From assembly GCA_963733885.1 (NCBI GenBank), contig CAVTES010000015.1:124001-188000 (forward strand): 64,000 nt of DNA, given 5' to 3'. Positions within the stretch are counted from its first letter, which is position 1. Each line of letters begins with the position of its first letter. Positions 51,830 to 60,985 of this stretch are shown one piece after another. Made by a program: the position numbers and the translations under genes. The notes beneath the pieces are model-generated. The model was given only the letters and a program-made list of their open reading frames with translations. It was not told the origin of the DNA and did not search any database. This stretch comes from JACVRW01 sp963733885 (GTDB taxonomy: Bacteria > Actinomycetota > Thermoleophilia > Solirubrobacterales > Thermoleophilaceae).

Positions 51830-51907
51830 GCCTGAGCGCCAGGGCTGCGAACATCTCGCCGCCGCGCGCAGCGCGAGCTGGACGAGACTTATTCCGAGAG
51901 GAGACCG

Positions 51908-52312
51908 ATGGACCGCACCCTGATCCTGGTGAAGCCCGACGCCTTCCAGCGCGGCCTGACCGGCGAGATCCTCGCCCGCTTCGAGCGGAAAGGCCTCAGG
52001 ATCGTCGCCATGACGCACATGACGGTCGAGCGCGACCTCGCCGAGCGCCACTACGCCGAGCACGCGGAAAAGCCGTTCTTCGGCGACCTGGTCGACTTCA
52101 TCACGGGGGGCCCCCTGGTGGCGCTCGTGCTCGAGGGCTACGAGGCGGTCACAGCCGCCCGCCAGGTGATCGGCGCCACGAACCCGCTCGAGGCCGACGC
52201 CGGCTCCATCCGCGGCGAGTTCGGCCTCGAGGTCCAGACCAACCTCGTCCACGGCTCCGACTCGGCTGAGTCCTCCGCGCGCGAGATCGGGCTGTTCTTC
52301 CCCGAGCTTTGA
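51908..52312 (+). CDS. ndk: Nucleoside diphosphate kinase
   Basis: A 134-residue kinase that balances nucleoside triphosphates. It starts MDRTLILVKPDAFQRGLTGE, carries the catalytic His115 in TNLVHGSDSAESSAREIGLF and the conserved H-Y-A-E-H loop. GAGAGGAG precedes the ATG. The stop overlaps the maf start by four bases, so they are one transcript. First enzyme gene of the long ndk-rpmA run. Confidence 0.97.
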   Translation: MDRTLILVKPDAFQRGLTGEILARFERKGLRIVAMTHMTVERDLAERHYAEHAEKPFFGDLVDFITGGPLVALVLEGYEAVTAARQVIGATNPLEADAGSIRGEFGLEVQTNLVHGSDSAESSAREIGLFFPEL

Positions 52313-52902
52313 TTCTCGCCGTGAACGAGGGCGCGGGCTCGGCACGCGCCGGAGTGATCCTCTCCTCGCGCTCGCCGCAGCGGAGGGCGATCCTGGAGCA
52401 GCTCGGGGTCGACTTCCGCGTGGAGGCGCCCGAGGTGGAGGAGCTCTCGACGGGCGAGCCGCGCCGTCTGGTTCGTGAGAACGCCATGCGCAAAGCCCGC
52501 GCGGTCGATGCCCGGGAGGAACGAGTGCTGGGCGCCGACACCGCCGTGGTGCTCGACGGCCGCGTCTTCGGCAAGCCGCGCGATGAGGCGGAGGCGGAGA
52601 CCTTTCTTAGACGGCTGTCCGGGCGCACGCACGACGTGATGAGCGGCATCGCGCTGCGCGAGCCTGGCGGCGCCGAGCGCAGCGACGTGGCGGTCACCCG
52701 GGTCCGCTTCCGCCGGCTCGAGCCGCGCGATCTGGCCTGGTATCTGGCCACCCGCGAGTGGAGCGAGCGCGCCGGCGGGTACGCGATCCAGGGCAGGGGA
52801 GCGGCCCTCGTCGAGGAGATCGAGGGCGACTACTGGAACGTGGTGGGCCTCCCCGTGGCGGCTCTGTTGCGGCTGGTCCCCGACCTGCTCGCAGGCCGCT
52901 AG
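52309..52902 (+). CDS. maf: Maf-family nucleotide pyrophosphatase
   Basis: A 197-residue Maf/HAM1-like house-cleaning enzyme. It shows the S-S-x-S-P-x-R opening (VILSSRSPQRRAILEQLGVD), ENAMRKARAV, VLGADTAVVLDGRVFGKPRD, DVMSGIAL, GGYAIQGRGAALVEEIEGDY WNVVGLP. Maf enzymes hydrolyse non-canonical nucleotides, often dTTP/UTP or m7GTP; the subgroup was not decided. The TTG at 52309 overlaps the ndk stop; the GTG at 52321 is a second possible start. Confidence 0.93.
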   Translation: MILAVNEGAGSARAGVILSSRSPQRRAILEQLGVDFRVEAPEVEELSTGEPRRLVRENAMRKARAVDAREERVLGADTAVVLDGRVFGKPRDEAEAETFLRRLSGRTHDVMSGIALREPGGAERSDVAVTRVRFRRLEPRDLAWYLATREWSERAGGYAIQGRGAALVEEIEGDYWNVVGLPVAALLRLVPDLLAGR

Positions 52903-52986
52903 ACTGCCAGCCTCCGGCCGGGTGCCGTGCACGTCCGGCCGTGCCGGTGGCCGGACCTGCCGTGCTGCCGCTCCGGCGCCTATCCT
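52900..52986 (+). promoter_or_regulatory. Likely promoters of the mreB operon
   Basis: TAGACT at 52900-52905 overlaps the maf stop and TATCCT at 52981-52986 lies 18 bases before the mreB ATG. Either could serve as a -10; the second would give a leader of about 11 bases. The 101-base gap contains no gene. Confidence 0.4.
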
Positions 52987-53003
52987 CACCATCCAACGCG
53001 CGA

Positions 53004-54050
53004 ATGGGCTTCTTCTCATACCTCACAGGCATGGGCGGCCGTGACATGGCCGTCGACCTGGGGACCGCCAACACGCTCGTATACGTCCGCGGGCGCGGCA
53101 TCGTGCTCTCCGAGCCGTCGGTCGTCGCGATCGACTCGCGCACCGCCGAGGTGCACGCGGTCGGCATCGAGGCGAAGCGCATGCTGGGCCGGACGCCCGG
53201 CACGATCCAGGCGATCCGCCCGCTCAAGGACGGCGTGATCGCCGACTTCGACGTGACCGAGCAGATGCTCCGCCACTTCATCCAGAAGGTGCACCAGAAC
53301 CGCTGGGCGCACCCGCGCGTGGTGGTGTGCGTGCCGAGCGGCGTGACCGGAGTGGAGAAGCGCGCGGTGGAAGAGGCCTGCCTGAGCGCCGGCGCGCGCC
53401 AGGCCTATCTGATCGAGGAGCCCATGGCCGCCGCCATCGGCGCCGGGCTGCCGGTCGGCGAGCCCACGGGCAACATGGTGGTGGACGTCGGCGGAGGCAC
53501 GAGCGAGGTGGCGGTGATCTCGCTCGGCGGAATCGTGGTGTCGCAGTCGATCCGCATCGGCGGCGACGAGCTCGACGACGCGATCATCAACTACGTCAAG
53601 CGCGAGTACAAGCTGATGATCGGGCAGCAGACGGCCGAGGAGGTGAAGCTCGAGATCGGCTCGGCGTTCCCCCTCGACGAGGAGGTGCAGGCGGAGATCC
53701 GCGGGCGCGACCTCGTCTCCGGCCTGCCCAAGACGATCGTGCTCACGAGCGAAGAGGTACGCATGGCGCTCGAGGAGCCACTCCAGGCGATCATCGACGC
53801 GGTCAAGGAGACGCTCGACCGCACCCCGCCGGAGCTGGCCTCGGACATCATGGACCGCGGCATCATGCTCGCGGGCGGGGGCGCGCTCCTGCAGGGGCTC
53901 GACGAGCGCCTGCGCGACGAGACGCAGATGCCCGCCCACCTGGCCGAGTCCCCGCTCACCTGCGTGGCGGTGGGCTCCGGTCGCAGCCTCGAGGAGTTTG
54001 AGGCCATACACCGCGCCAACAAGAATTCCCGAACGAGCCGGCGGCGCTGA
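53004..54050 (+). CDS. mreB: Rod-shape-determining actin homologue MreB
   Basis: A 348-residue actin-fold protein. Phosphate 1 is AVDLGTANTLVYVRG, phosphate 2 is VVDVGGGTSEVAVISLGGIV, and the adenosine motif GIMLAGGGALLQGLDERL. The N-terminal amphipathic segment MGFFSYLTGMGG may bind the membrane. It forms membrane-bound filaments that guide wall elongation with MreC, MreD, PBP2 and RodA, all encoded next. Thermoleophilia have MreB while many other non-rod actinobacteria lack it. A spacing of 31 bases separates it from mreC. Confidence 0.97.
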   Translation: MGFFSYLTGMGGRDMAVDLGTANTLVYVRGRGIVLSEPSVVAIDSRTAEVHAVGIEAKRMLGRTPGTIQAIRPLKDGVIADFDVTEQMLRHFIQKVHQNRWAHPRVVVCVPSGVTGVEKRAVEEACLSAGARQAYLIEEPMAAAIGAGLPVGEPTGNMVVDVGGGTSEVAVISLGGIVVSQSIRIGGDELDDAIINYVKREYKLMIGQQTAEEVKLEIGSAFPLDEEVQAEIRGRDLVSGLPKTIVLTSEEVRMALEEPLQAIIDAVKETLDRTPPELASDIMDRGIMLAGGGALLQGLDERLRDETQMPAHLAESPLTCVAVGSGRSLEEFEAIHRANKNSRTSRRR

Positions 54051-54081
54051 CGGGCGCCGGGCCGCGGTCGAGGCCTAGCGA

Positions 54082-54978
54082 ATGTACGACAGGAAGGCGA
54101 TCCGCAGGAGGCGGGCGGTGCTCGCCGTCTTCGTGGCGCTGTCGATAGCGATCCTCACCGCCTACTTCGGCGAGTCCGGCGGCGGCGTCTTCCACACGCT
54201 CCAGCGCGGCGCCCAGGAGGCCTTCGCGCCGATCGAGAGCGGCGCCACCCGCGCGCTGAAGCCGGTGCGCGACTTCTTCGGCTGGGCCGGCGACACGATC
54301 GACGCCAAGGACCAGAACGAGGCGCTGAAGAACGAGGTCGAGCAGCTCCGCGGCGACCTCGCGGAGGCCCAGACCGCCGTGCGCGACTCCGGCCAGCTGA
54401 AGGAGATCGCCGAGCTTCACGAGCAGGACTACTTCCCGCAGGCCACGCGGCCGGTGACCGCCCGCGTGATCGCGAAGTCGCCCACCGTCTGGCACTCGAG
54501 CGTCAAGATCGACAAGGGCACGGGCGACGGCGTTCGCGTGGACCAGCCGGTGGTGGCCGGCGGCGGCCTGGTCGGGAAGATCACCACCGCCACCGGCGGC
54601 ACCGCCGAGGTGCGCCTCATCACCGACGGCGAGAGCGGCGTGTCGGCACAGGTGTTCCCCGAGGGGGTGTCGGGCGTCGTCCGGCCCGAGGTCGGCAACC
54701 CCGACGACCTGCTGCTCGAGAACGTCGAGAGCGGCCGCCGGGTGACCGAGAACACGCTCGTGATCACGTCGGGGTTCACCTCGTCGCGGCTCGAGTCGCT
54801 GTTCCCGCGGGGCATCCCGATCGGCCGCGTGAGCAAGGTCGACTTCGACGAGCTCGAGACCTACCAGCGCGTGCACGTCAAGCCGTTCGCCGACCTCCGC
54901 CGGCTCGATGTCGTGGAGGTGCTGACGCGCCGCGGAGTCGCCCAGGAGGCCGCCGTCCTGCCGGGGGCGGGCGGGTGA
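54082..54978 (+). CDS. mreC: Rod-shape-determining protein MreC
   Basis: A 298-residue bitopic protein. A membrane helix (VLAVFVALSIAILTAYFG) is followed by a coiled coil (KDQNEALKNEVEQLRGDLAE) and the two beta domains (ARVIAKSPTVWHSSVKIDKG, VVAGGGLVGKITTATGGTAE, PRGIPIGRVSKVDFDE). MreC tethers MreB to the periplasmic synthases and activates PBP2. It overlaps mreD by four bases (GTGA). Confidence 0.95.
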   Translation: MYDRKAIRRRRAVLAVFVALSIAILTAYFGESGGGVFHTLQRGAQEAFAPIESGATRALKPVRDFFGWAGDTIDAKDQNEALKNEVEQLRGDLAEAQTAVRDSGQLKEIAELHEQDYFPQATRPVTARVIAKSPTVWHSSVKIDKGTGDGVRVDQPVVAGGGLVGKITTATGGTAEVRLITDGESGVSAQVFPEGVSGVVRPEVGNPDDLLLENVESGRRVTENTLVITSGFTSSRLESLFPRGIPIGRVSKVDFDELETYQRVHVKPFADLRRLDVVEVLTRRGVAQEAAVLPGAGG

Positions 54979-55964
54979 TCCTCTCTCCGGGCGCCTTCGT
55001 CCGGGTCGGCCTGCTGTTGCTGCTCGCGGTCATCCTGCAGGTGTCCGCGTTCAGCCAGATCGGCATAGCGGGCGGCCACGCCGACCTGGTCGTGCTTGCC
55101 GTTGCGGCGGTGGCCTACTACGGCGGGAGCATCTCCGGCTCGGCGGCGGGCTTCGCGGCCGGCTTCCTGCTCGACCTCCTCACCGGGGCCACGATGGGCG
55201 CCTCGTCGCTCGTCCTTACGGCCGTCGGATACGGCGTCGGCCGCTACCGCGAGGTGCGCGACCCGAGCCACGGACTGCTGCCGATCCCGGTCGGCGCGGC
55301 CGCTACGGCGGCGTGGGTCACGGCCTTCGCCGCGGTGTCGCTGATGCTCGACATCGGAGCGCGCGTCAGCCCGCTCGTGCTGCGCGACATGGTCCTCACC
55401 ATCCTGCTGAACGCGCTCCTTGCCTTCCCCGTGTTCGCGGGGATCCGCAAGCTGCTGCGGCCGTCGCTCGCGCGCGACCCGGTCGAGGTGCGCCGCCGCC
55501 GCCAGCCGCCGCGCGAGGCCGGGCCGCTCGGCCTCCGGGGGCTCGAAATCTATCGATGTACCTCGACAACGAGCGCCGCCCCACGCTCACCCCGCAGCTC
55601 GCGTTCCGCGTGGCGATCATCGGGGGCATCGCGCTGGCCGCCTTCGCGGTCATCTTCTTCCGGCTCTGGTACCTCCAGGTGCTCTCGGGCGACAAGTACG
55701 TCGCCGAGGCGCAGAACAACCGGCTGCGCGAGATCAAGGTGCAGGCGCCGCGCGGCGAGATCGTCGACCGCGAGGGCCGCGTGCTGGTGCGCAACCGGGT
55801 CGGCTACGCGGTCAAGCTCACGCCCGACCGCCTCCCGGAGGACGAGGCCGATCGCCGCGCTCTGTACCGGCGGCTCGCCAAGCTGCTGCGGATGCGCCCT
55901 CGCGTGGTGGAGCGGCGCGTCGAGGAGCAGCTCGAGGAGCTCCCGTTCTCCACCGCGACCGTGA
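54975..55964 (+). CDS. mreD: Rod-shape-determining protein MreD, abnormal 3' end
   Basis: Residues 1-165 are a normal MreD with about five helices (AFVRVGLLLLLAVILQVSAF, VVLAVAAVAYYGGSISGSAA, AGFLLDLLTGATMGASSLVL, AAWVTAFAAVSLMLDIGARV and LVLRDMVLTILLNALLAFPV). The family ends at about 170-195 residues. Here the frame stays open for another 135 low-structure residues to 55964, overlapping mrdA by 409 bases out of frame, and this tail reads like a shadow. A lost stop or a one-base indel near 55490-55550 (a run of CGCCGCCGCC) would explain it. The real C-terminus is probably near 55550. Confidence 0.75.
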   Translation: MILSPGAFVRVGLLLLLAVILQVSAFSQIGIAGGHADLVVLAVAAVAYYGGSISGSAAGFAAGFLLDLLTGATMGASSLVLTAVGYGVGRYREVRDPSHGLLPIPVGAAATAAWVTAFAAVSLMLDIGARVSPLVLRDMVLTILLNALLAFPVFAGIRKLLRPSLARDPVEVRRRRQPPREAGPLGLRGLEIYRCTSTTSAAPRSPRSSRSAWRSSGASRWPPSRSSSSGSGTSRCSRATSTSPRRRTTGCARSRCRRRAARSSTARAACWCATGSATRSSSRPTASRRTRPIAALCTGGSPSCCGCALAWWSGASRSSSRSSRSPPRP

Positions 55965-57487
55965 AGCAGGACGTGCGGCGCGAGACCTTCATGTACATCG
56001 GGGAGCGCCGCGAGGAATTCCCCGGCGTCGAGATCGAGCCGGTCTTCCTGCGCGTGTACCCCCACCGCCAGATTGGCGCCCACCTGTTCGGCCATCTGGG
56101 CGAGGCGAGCAAGGAGGACCTCGAGGATCCCCAGTTCGAGGGCGTCGAGATGGGGGACCGGATCGGCAAGGCCGGCATCGAGCAGGAGTACGACAGCGTC
56201 CTGCGCGGGCGCAACGGTGCCACCCGGGTCAAGGTCGACGCGCTCGGGAACCTCAAGGGCCGTCTCAGGACGCGCGAGACGGTGCAGGGCAAGCAGCTGC
56301 GCCTCGCGCTCGACCTCGACGTTCAGCGGACGGGCCAGGCCGCGCTGGCGGGCGGCACGGGCCTGGGGGCCTTCGCTGTGATGGACATCCACAACGGCGA
56401 GGTGCTGGGGCTCGGCTCGAACCCGTCGTTCGACCCCAACCTGTTCGCCGAGGTGGTGCGTGAGTCCGACTACAAGGCTCTCACCGCGGAGGACAACGGC
56501 GCGCCGCTCACCAACCGAGCCGTGGCCGGCGGCTATCCCACCGGCTCCACCTTCAAGCTGATCACCGCCACAGCGGCGCTCCAGAGCGGCTTGATCACGC
56601 CCGACACGGTGCTGAACGACCCCGGCTCGCTCACCGTCGGCAACGTGGTCTTCAACAACGCCGGCGGGGTGGCCCACGGCGCCCTCGCGCTGCGCCAGGC
56701 GCTGACCGTGTCGAGCGACGTGTTCTTCTACCAGCTGGGACGCGACATGGACAGCCGCGGCGACGGCAACGCGCTGCAGACGTGGGGGCGGCGCCTGGGC
56801 ATCGGGCGGAGGACCGGCATCGACCTGCCGGAGGAGGCGCCTGGGTTCGTGCCTTCGAGAGCCTGGCGCGACCGGCAGTACCGGCGCTTCTCGCGCTGCG
56901 TGGACCGCACCAACCCGAGCCCGGTCGAGATCTCGCTGGGCGAGTGCGGCTGGCAGGACCGGCCCTGGTCGACGGGCGACAACGTCAACCTCTCCGTCGG
57001 CCAGGGCGACCTGGCCGCCAACCCGCTGCAGATGGCGGTGGCGTACGCGGCCATCGCCAACGGCGGCAAGGTGCTGCGGCCGCGGCTGGGCCAGCGGATC
57101 GAGAACTCGGCGGGCCAGGCGGAGCAGAACGTGAAGGCGCCAACGGCGCGGCGGCTCAAGATCCCCGCCGAGTACCGGCAGGCGATCCTGGACGGCCTGC
57201 GCGGCGCGGCGAGCGCCCCGGGCGGCACTTCAACCGGGGTGTTCGAGGGGTTCCCGATCCCGATCGCGGGCAAGACCGGCACGGCGGAGAAGGGGCTCGG
57301 CCGCGCCGACCAGTCGTGGTACGTCGCGCTGGCGCCGTGGCCGGACCCGAAGTACGTCGTCGCCGTGACCGACGAGGCCGGCGGGTTCGGCGCCGACACG
57401 GCCGCCCCGATGGCACGGCTGATCTTGGCGGAGCTCTTCAACGTGGGCGAGAAGCAGCTCGTGGCGGGCGGGGGAGCGCCGGACTGA
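55556..57487 (+). CDS. mrdA: Penicillin-binding protein 2 (elongasome transpeptidase)
   Basis: A 643-residue class B PBP that cross-links lateral-wall peptidoglycan. An N-terminal membrane helix (VAIIGGIALAAFAVIFFRLW) is followed by the PBP dimer domain (IKVQAPRGEIVDREGRVLVR) and the transpeptidase domain: S-x-x-K at Ser331 (PTGSTFKLITATAAL), SSDVFFYQLG in the S-x-N place and K-T-G in IAGKTGTAEK. The ATG at 55556 fits the family; no SD is clear, so coupling with mreD is likely. It works with RodA, whose gene overlaps its stop. Confidence 0.94.
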   Translation: MYLDNERRPTLTPQLAFRVAIIGGIALAAFAVIFFRLWYLQVLSGDKYVAEAQNNRLREIKVQAPRGEIVDREGRVLVRNRVGYAVKLTPDRLPEDEADRRALYRRLAKLLRMRPRVVERRVEEQLEELPFSTATVKQDVRRETFMYIGERREEFPGVEIEPVFLRVYPHRQIGAHLFGHLGEASKEDLEDPQFEGVEMGDRIGKAGIEQEYDSVLRGRNGATRVKVDALGNLKGRLRTRETVQGKQLRLALDLDVQRTGQAALAGGTGLGAFAVMDIHNGEVLGLGSNPSFDPNLFAEVVRESDYKALTAEDNGAPLTNRAVAGGYPTGSTFKLITATAALQSGLITPDTVLNDPGSLTVGNVVFNNAGGVAHGALALRQALTVSSDVFFYQLGRDMDSRGDGNALQTWGRRLGIGRRTGIDLPEEAPGFVPSRAWRDRQYRRFSRCVDRTNPSPVEISLGECGWQDRPWSTGDNVNLSVGQGDLAANPLQMAVAYAAIANGGKVLRPRLGQRIENSAGQAEQNVKAPTARRLKIPAEYRQAILDGLRGAASAPGGTSTGVFEGFPIPIAGKTGTAEKGLGRADQSWYVALAPWPDPKYVVAVTDEAGGFGADTAAPMARLILAELFNVGEKQLVAGGGAPD

Positions 57488-58662
57488 TGGTCGAGGGCCC
57501 GGTGGGCGCCACCCCAGTCCAGGACTTCCGCGAGGAGGGGCCGCGGCTCTTGCGGATCGATCCGCCGCTCCTGCTCGCCACGCTCGGCATCGTGGCGGCG
57601 AGCGTCTACACGGTGCGCGTCGGCACCATCGGGGACATCCCCGGGCAGCCGAACTACTACCTGTACCGCCAGCTCGCCTACGCGGGCGTCGGCCTCGTGC
57701 TCATGTTCCTGCTGGCGCGCTTCGACTACTCGCGCCTGCGCGACTGGAAGTTCGGCGTGTACGGGCTGATGATCCTCACGATCCTGCTCGTCTACGCGCT
57801 GGGCTTCTCGGCGCGTGGCTCGCGACGGGCGATCGAGTTCGGCTTCTTCAACTTCCAGGCCTCGGAGCTGGGCAAGCTCCTGCTGGTCCTGGCCCTGTCC
57901 GCGTTCATGGTCGACCGCACGCGGCGGCTGGAGGAGCGCGAGACGACCAGCCGAATCGTGCTGCTGGCGCTGGTCCCCGCCATGCTCGTGATTGCCCAGC
58001 CGGACCTGGGCTCGGGACTCGTCTACCTGGCCATCGTGCTCGCCGTGCTGTTCGTGGCGGGCACGAAATGGACGCACTTCGCCGCACTAGGGGTGCTGGG
58101 CACGGCCGCGATCGCGGCCGTGCTGATCGCCGCGCCGGCGGTCGGCGTCGAAGTGCTCAAGCCGTACCAGATGGACCGCCTCACGGCGTTCCTCAACCCC
58201 TCGGACGATCCTGCCGAAGAGGGTTATCAGATCAACCAGTCGCTGACCGCGATCGGAGCGGGCGGCAAGACAGGGCGTGAAGAGGCGACCCAGACGGAAC
58301 TCGACTTCCTCCCGGAACACCACACCGACTTCATCTTCTCTGTCGTGGGGGAGGAGTTCGGGTTCGTCGGGGCCGCCCTCGTCCTGTCGCTGTTCGCGCT
58401 CATGATCTGGAGGGCGTTGAGGATCCTGACGATGTCCAAGAACTTCTACGGGGCGCTTGTCGCCGGCGGCATCACCGCGATGCTGATGTTCCAGGTCTTC
58501 GTCAACGTGGGGATGACCATCGGGATCATGCCCATCACCGGCATCCCGTTGCCACTAATGTCATATGGAGGCTCGTCGGTGATCACCACACTGATGGCCA
58601 TAGGCCTACTGCAGTCGATCCACGCGCAGGCGCGCGAAACGGCTGCCGCCAAGGGCCTCTGA
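57487..58662 (+). CDS. rodA: Rod-shape-determining glycosyltransferase RodA
   Basis: A 391-residue SEDS-family polymerase with about ten helices. Family motifs are GSRRAIEFGFFNFQASELGK, VIAQPDLGSGLVYLAI, DRLTAFLNPSDDPAEEGYQI NQSLTAIGAGG, LPEHHTDFIFSVVGEEFGFV GA and GIPLPLMSYGGSSVI. The catalytic Asp of SEDS proteins lies in H-H-T-D-F-I/the preceding loop region. It polymerises lipid II into glycan strands with PBP2. ATG at 57487 overlaps the mrdA stop. Confidence 0.95.
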   Translation: MVEGPVGATPVQDFREEGPRLLRIDPPLLLATLGIVAASVYTVRVGTIGDIPGQPNYYLYRQLAYAGVGLVLMFLLARFDYSRLRDWKFGVYGLMILTILLVYALGFSARGSRRAIEFGFFNFQASELGKLLLVLALSAFMVDRTRRLEERETTSRIVLLALVPAMLVIAQPDLGSGLVYLAIVLAVLFVAGTKWTHFAALGVLGTAAIAAVLIAAPAVGVEVLKPYQMDRLTAFLNPSDDPAEEGYQINQSLTAIGAGGKTGREEATQTELDFLPEHHTDFIFSVVGEEFGFVGAALVLSLFALMIWRALRILTMSKNFYGALVAGGITAMLMFQVFVNVGMTIGIMPITGIPLPLMSYGGSSVITTLMAIGLLQSIHAQARETAAAKGL

Positions 58663-58683
58663 AACTTATGAGAGGACTTCCTT

Positions 58684-60561
58684 TTGAGAAAGCAGTTGCT
58701 CGTCACGGTGGACCGTGGCGAAACGAGAGTCGCGATCCTGGAGTCGGAGGGAACCCCCTCCGGAGGTAGCCGGGGCCGCGGCAAGCAGGCAAGCGACGAC
58801 TGGCGCGTCGGCGAGCTCTACATCGAGCGTCGCGGGTCGCGGTCCATCGTCGGAAACGTCTACAAGGGCAAGGTCGACAACGTCCTGCCCGGGCTCGAGG
58901 CGGCGTTCGTCGACATCGGCCTCGAGAAGAACGGCTTCCTGCACGCCGACGACGTGGTGTTTCCCGGCGTCGAGGTGGCCCGCCGCGGCCGCGGCGGGCG
59001 CGGAGGCAAGGGCAAGCGGATCACCGAGCTGCTGAAGCCGGGCCAGGAGATCCTGGTCCAGGCGATCAAGGACCCGCTGAAGACCAAGGGCCCGCGCCTG
59101 TCAATGCAGCTCTCGATCGCCGGGCGCTACCTGGTGTACGTGCCGCAGGGCGGCGGGGTCGGCGTGTCGCGCCGGCTCGAGGACAAGGAGCGCGACCGCG
59201 TCCGGCGCGCCGCCGGAAAGGCGGAGCTGGGCGAGGGCGGCGTGATCGTTCGCACGGCCGCCCAGGGCGCCAAGCGCGAGGACTTCGAGCGCGAGATCAA
59301 GTACCTGCACAAGCTGCACGACGTGCTGCAGCAGCGCGCCAAGGAGACCCCCGCGCCGGCGATGGTGTTCCAGGAGGCCGACCTGTCAGTCCGGGTCGCG
59401 CGCGACATCTTCTCGGGCGAGTTCGAGAAGGCGATCGTGGACGACCAGAAGCAGCACCACAGGCTCGAGTCGTTCTTCAACCGCACCGCGCCGGAGCTGC
59501 TCGAGCGGCTCGAGTACTACCAGGACGAGGAGCCGCTCTTCGAGCGCTACGGCGTCGAGGAGGCGATCCTGTCGGTGCTGAAGCGCCGGGTGGACCTGCC
59601 GAGCGGCGGCTACCTGATGATCGACTACGCCGAGGCGATGACGGTGATCGACATCAACTCGGGCTCGTTCACCGGCCGCGGCAAGGGCGCCAAGCTGGAG
59701 GACACGATCACCCGCACCAACCTCGAGGCGGCCGACGAGGTCGTACGCCAGCTGCGCCTGCGCGACATCGGGGGGATCATCGTCATCGACTTCATCGACA
59801 TGGCGCGGGCGCGCAACCGCGACGCCGTGCTGAAGGTGCTGCGCAAGGCGCTCGACGAGGACCGCACCAAGACCTACGTGGTCGAGATCTCGCCGCTCGG
59901 TCTCGTGGAGATGACCCGCCAGAACGTGACCGACGGCGTGCGCGAGATCCTCACCAAGCCGTGCCCGACGTGCGAGGGCGAGGGCGTGGTCCTGTCCGAG
60001 GAGACGGTGGCGATCGAGGTGGACCGCTGGCTGCACGACGTTGCCGCCGAGCGCGAGGCGCCGGCGTTCCTGATCCGCGTGCACCCGAAGGTCGCCGGCA
60101 TCCTCGTGGGCGGCCACGGCGTGCCCGGCCCGATCGTGGAGATCGAGGAGGAGACGGGCCGCCACTTCCACTTCGAGGGCACCGAGGCGTTGCCGATCGA
60201 CCATTTCGAGGTAGTGCTCGAGGGCAGCCGCGACGAGGTCGAGGAGCGTGCGCTCCCGTTCCGCGAGGGCGAGGAGGTGCTCGTCAAGATCGAGGAGCCG
60301 CACATGTACAACGAGGACGACGCCGTGGCGAAGCTCGACGGCTACGTGATCTCGGTGTTCGGCGCCGCGACGCTCGTGGGCGAGCGGACCCTGGTGCGCA
60401 TTGAGAAGGTCGGCCGCAGCGCGGCCCAGGCCTCGCTGGTGGACCCGCCCGAGGGCGTGGCCACGCCGGCGTCGTCAGAGTCGACGGGGGACGGGCGCCG
60501 GCGGCGCCGCGGACGGCGCGGGGGGCGCGGGCGCAGGAAGAAGGCGGAGGCCTCGAGCTAG
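58684..60561 (+). CDS. rng: Ribonuclease E/G family endoribonuclease
   Basis: A 625-residue endonuclease for RNA processing and decay. An S1 domain holds GNVYKGKVDNVLPGLEAAFV, then VQAIKDPLKTKGPRLSMQLS. Catalytic-site acids lie in MTVIDINSGSFTGRG and GIIVIDFIDM; the Zn-link is CPTC in TKPCPTCEGEG. A short basic tail (RRRRGRRGGRGRRKK) ends it. The TTG at 58684 is the start, with GAGAGGA 7 bases upstream. It lacks the long degradosome scaffold of enteric RNase E. It lies 21 bases after rodA, the usual actinobacterial order before rplU-rpmA. Confidence 0.93.
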   Translation: MRKQLLVTVDRGETRVAILESEGTPSGGSRGRGKQASDDWRVGELYIERRGSRSIVGNVYKGKVDNVLPGLEAAFVDIGLEKNGFLHADDVVFPGVEVARRGRGGRGGKGKRITELLKPGQEILVQAIKDPLKTKGPRLSMQLSIAGRYLVYVPQGGGVGVSRRLEDKERDRVRRAAGKAELGEGGVIVRTAAQGAKREDFEREIKYLHKLHDVLQQRAKETPAPAMVFQEADLSVRVARDIFSGEFEKAIVDDQKQHHRLESFFNRTAPELLERLEYYQDEEPLFERYGVEEAILSVLKRRVDLPSGGYLMIDYAEAMTVIDINSGSFTGRGKGAKLEDTITRTNLEAADEVVRQLRLRDIGGIIVIDFIDMARARNRDAVLKVLRKALDEDRTKTYVVEISPLGLVEMTRQNVTDGVREILTKPCPTCEGEGVVLSEETVAIEVDRWLHDVAAEREAPAFLIRVHPKVAGILVGGHGVPGPIVEIEEETGRHFHFEGTEALPIDHFEVVLEGSRDEVEERALPFREGEEVLVKIEEPHMYNEDDAVAKLDGYVISVFGAATLVGERTLVRIEKVGRSAAQASLVDPPEGVATPASSESTGDGRRRRRGRRGGRGRRKKAEASS

Positions 60562-60598
60562 ACGGCAGCGAGGCGGGCGGCGGCGAGCGCGGCCCGTC

Positions 60599-60955
60599 TC
60601 ACGCGTCGCGGTGGACCGTGTCCGGCGAGAACGCCGGAAGGCAGACCGCGATGTACTCGGCCCCCTCGGGCGTGGAATAGCGCACCCACTCTCCGGCGCG
60701 CGCCAGCACGCCCTGGCCGGCCGGCACGTCGAGCGAGCCGTTCTCGCCCTCCACGCGGAGCGTGCCCGACAGGACCACCGTGTACTCGTCGAACTCGGGG
60801 CGCTGGCCCGGCTCGATCCAGCCGGCGGGCGAGCGCATCCGCGCCACGCTCACTCGCTCCTCCGAGTTGCTCGCCCGGCCCGCGAACTCCTCTATCAGCT
60901 TGGGCGGCTCGCCGGCGGCCTCCACGCGCACCGGCGACTCGATCAGCTCGGGCAC
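60599..60955 (-). CDS. Cupin-domain protein
   Basis: A 118-residue single cupin: GWIEPGQRPEFDEYTVVLSG TLRVEG (motif 1 with Glu-rich, few His), GSLDVPAGQGVLARAGEWVR YSTPEG (motif 2). Only one acidic ligand and no clear two-His motif are seen, so metal binding is doubtful. TAGCCT at 60967-60962 puts +1 exactly at the GTG at 60955 (leaderless). Function unknown. Confidence 0.78.
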   Translation of the reverse strand: MPELIESPVRVEAAGEPPKLIEEFAGRASNSEERVSVARMRSPAGWIEPGQRPEFDEYTVVLSGTLRVEGENGSLDVPAGQGVLARAGEWVRYSTPEGAEYIAVCLPAFSPDTVHRDA

Positions 60956-60961
60956 CGGGCC

Positions 60962-60977
60962 AGGCTACCGCTAACGT
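60962..60977. promoter_or_regulatory. Divergent promoter between cupin and transporter
   Basis: Minus strand TAGCCT (60967-60962) gives +1 at 60955, the cupin start. Plus strand TAACGT (60972-60977) gives +1 near 60984, two bases before the GTG at 60986. The two -10 elements lie four bases apart. Confidence 0.5.
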
Positions 60978-60985
60978 CGGAGCGC

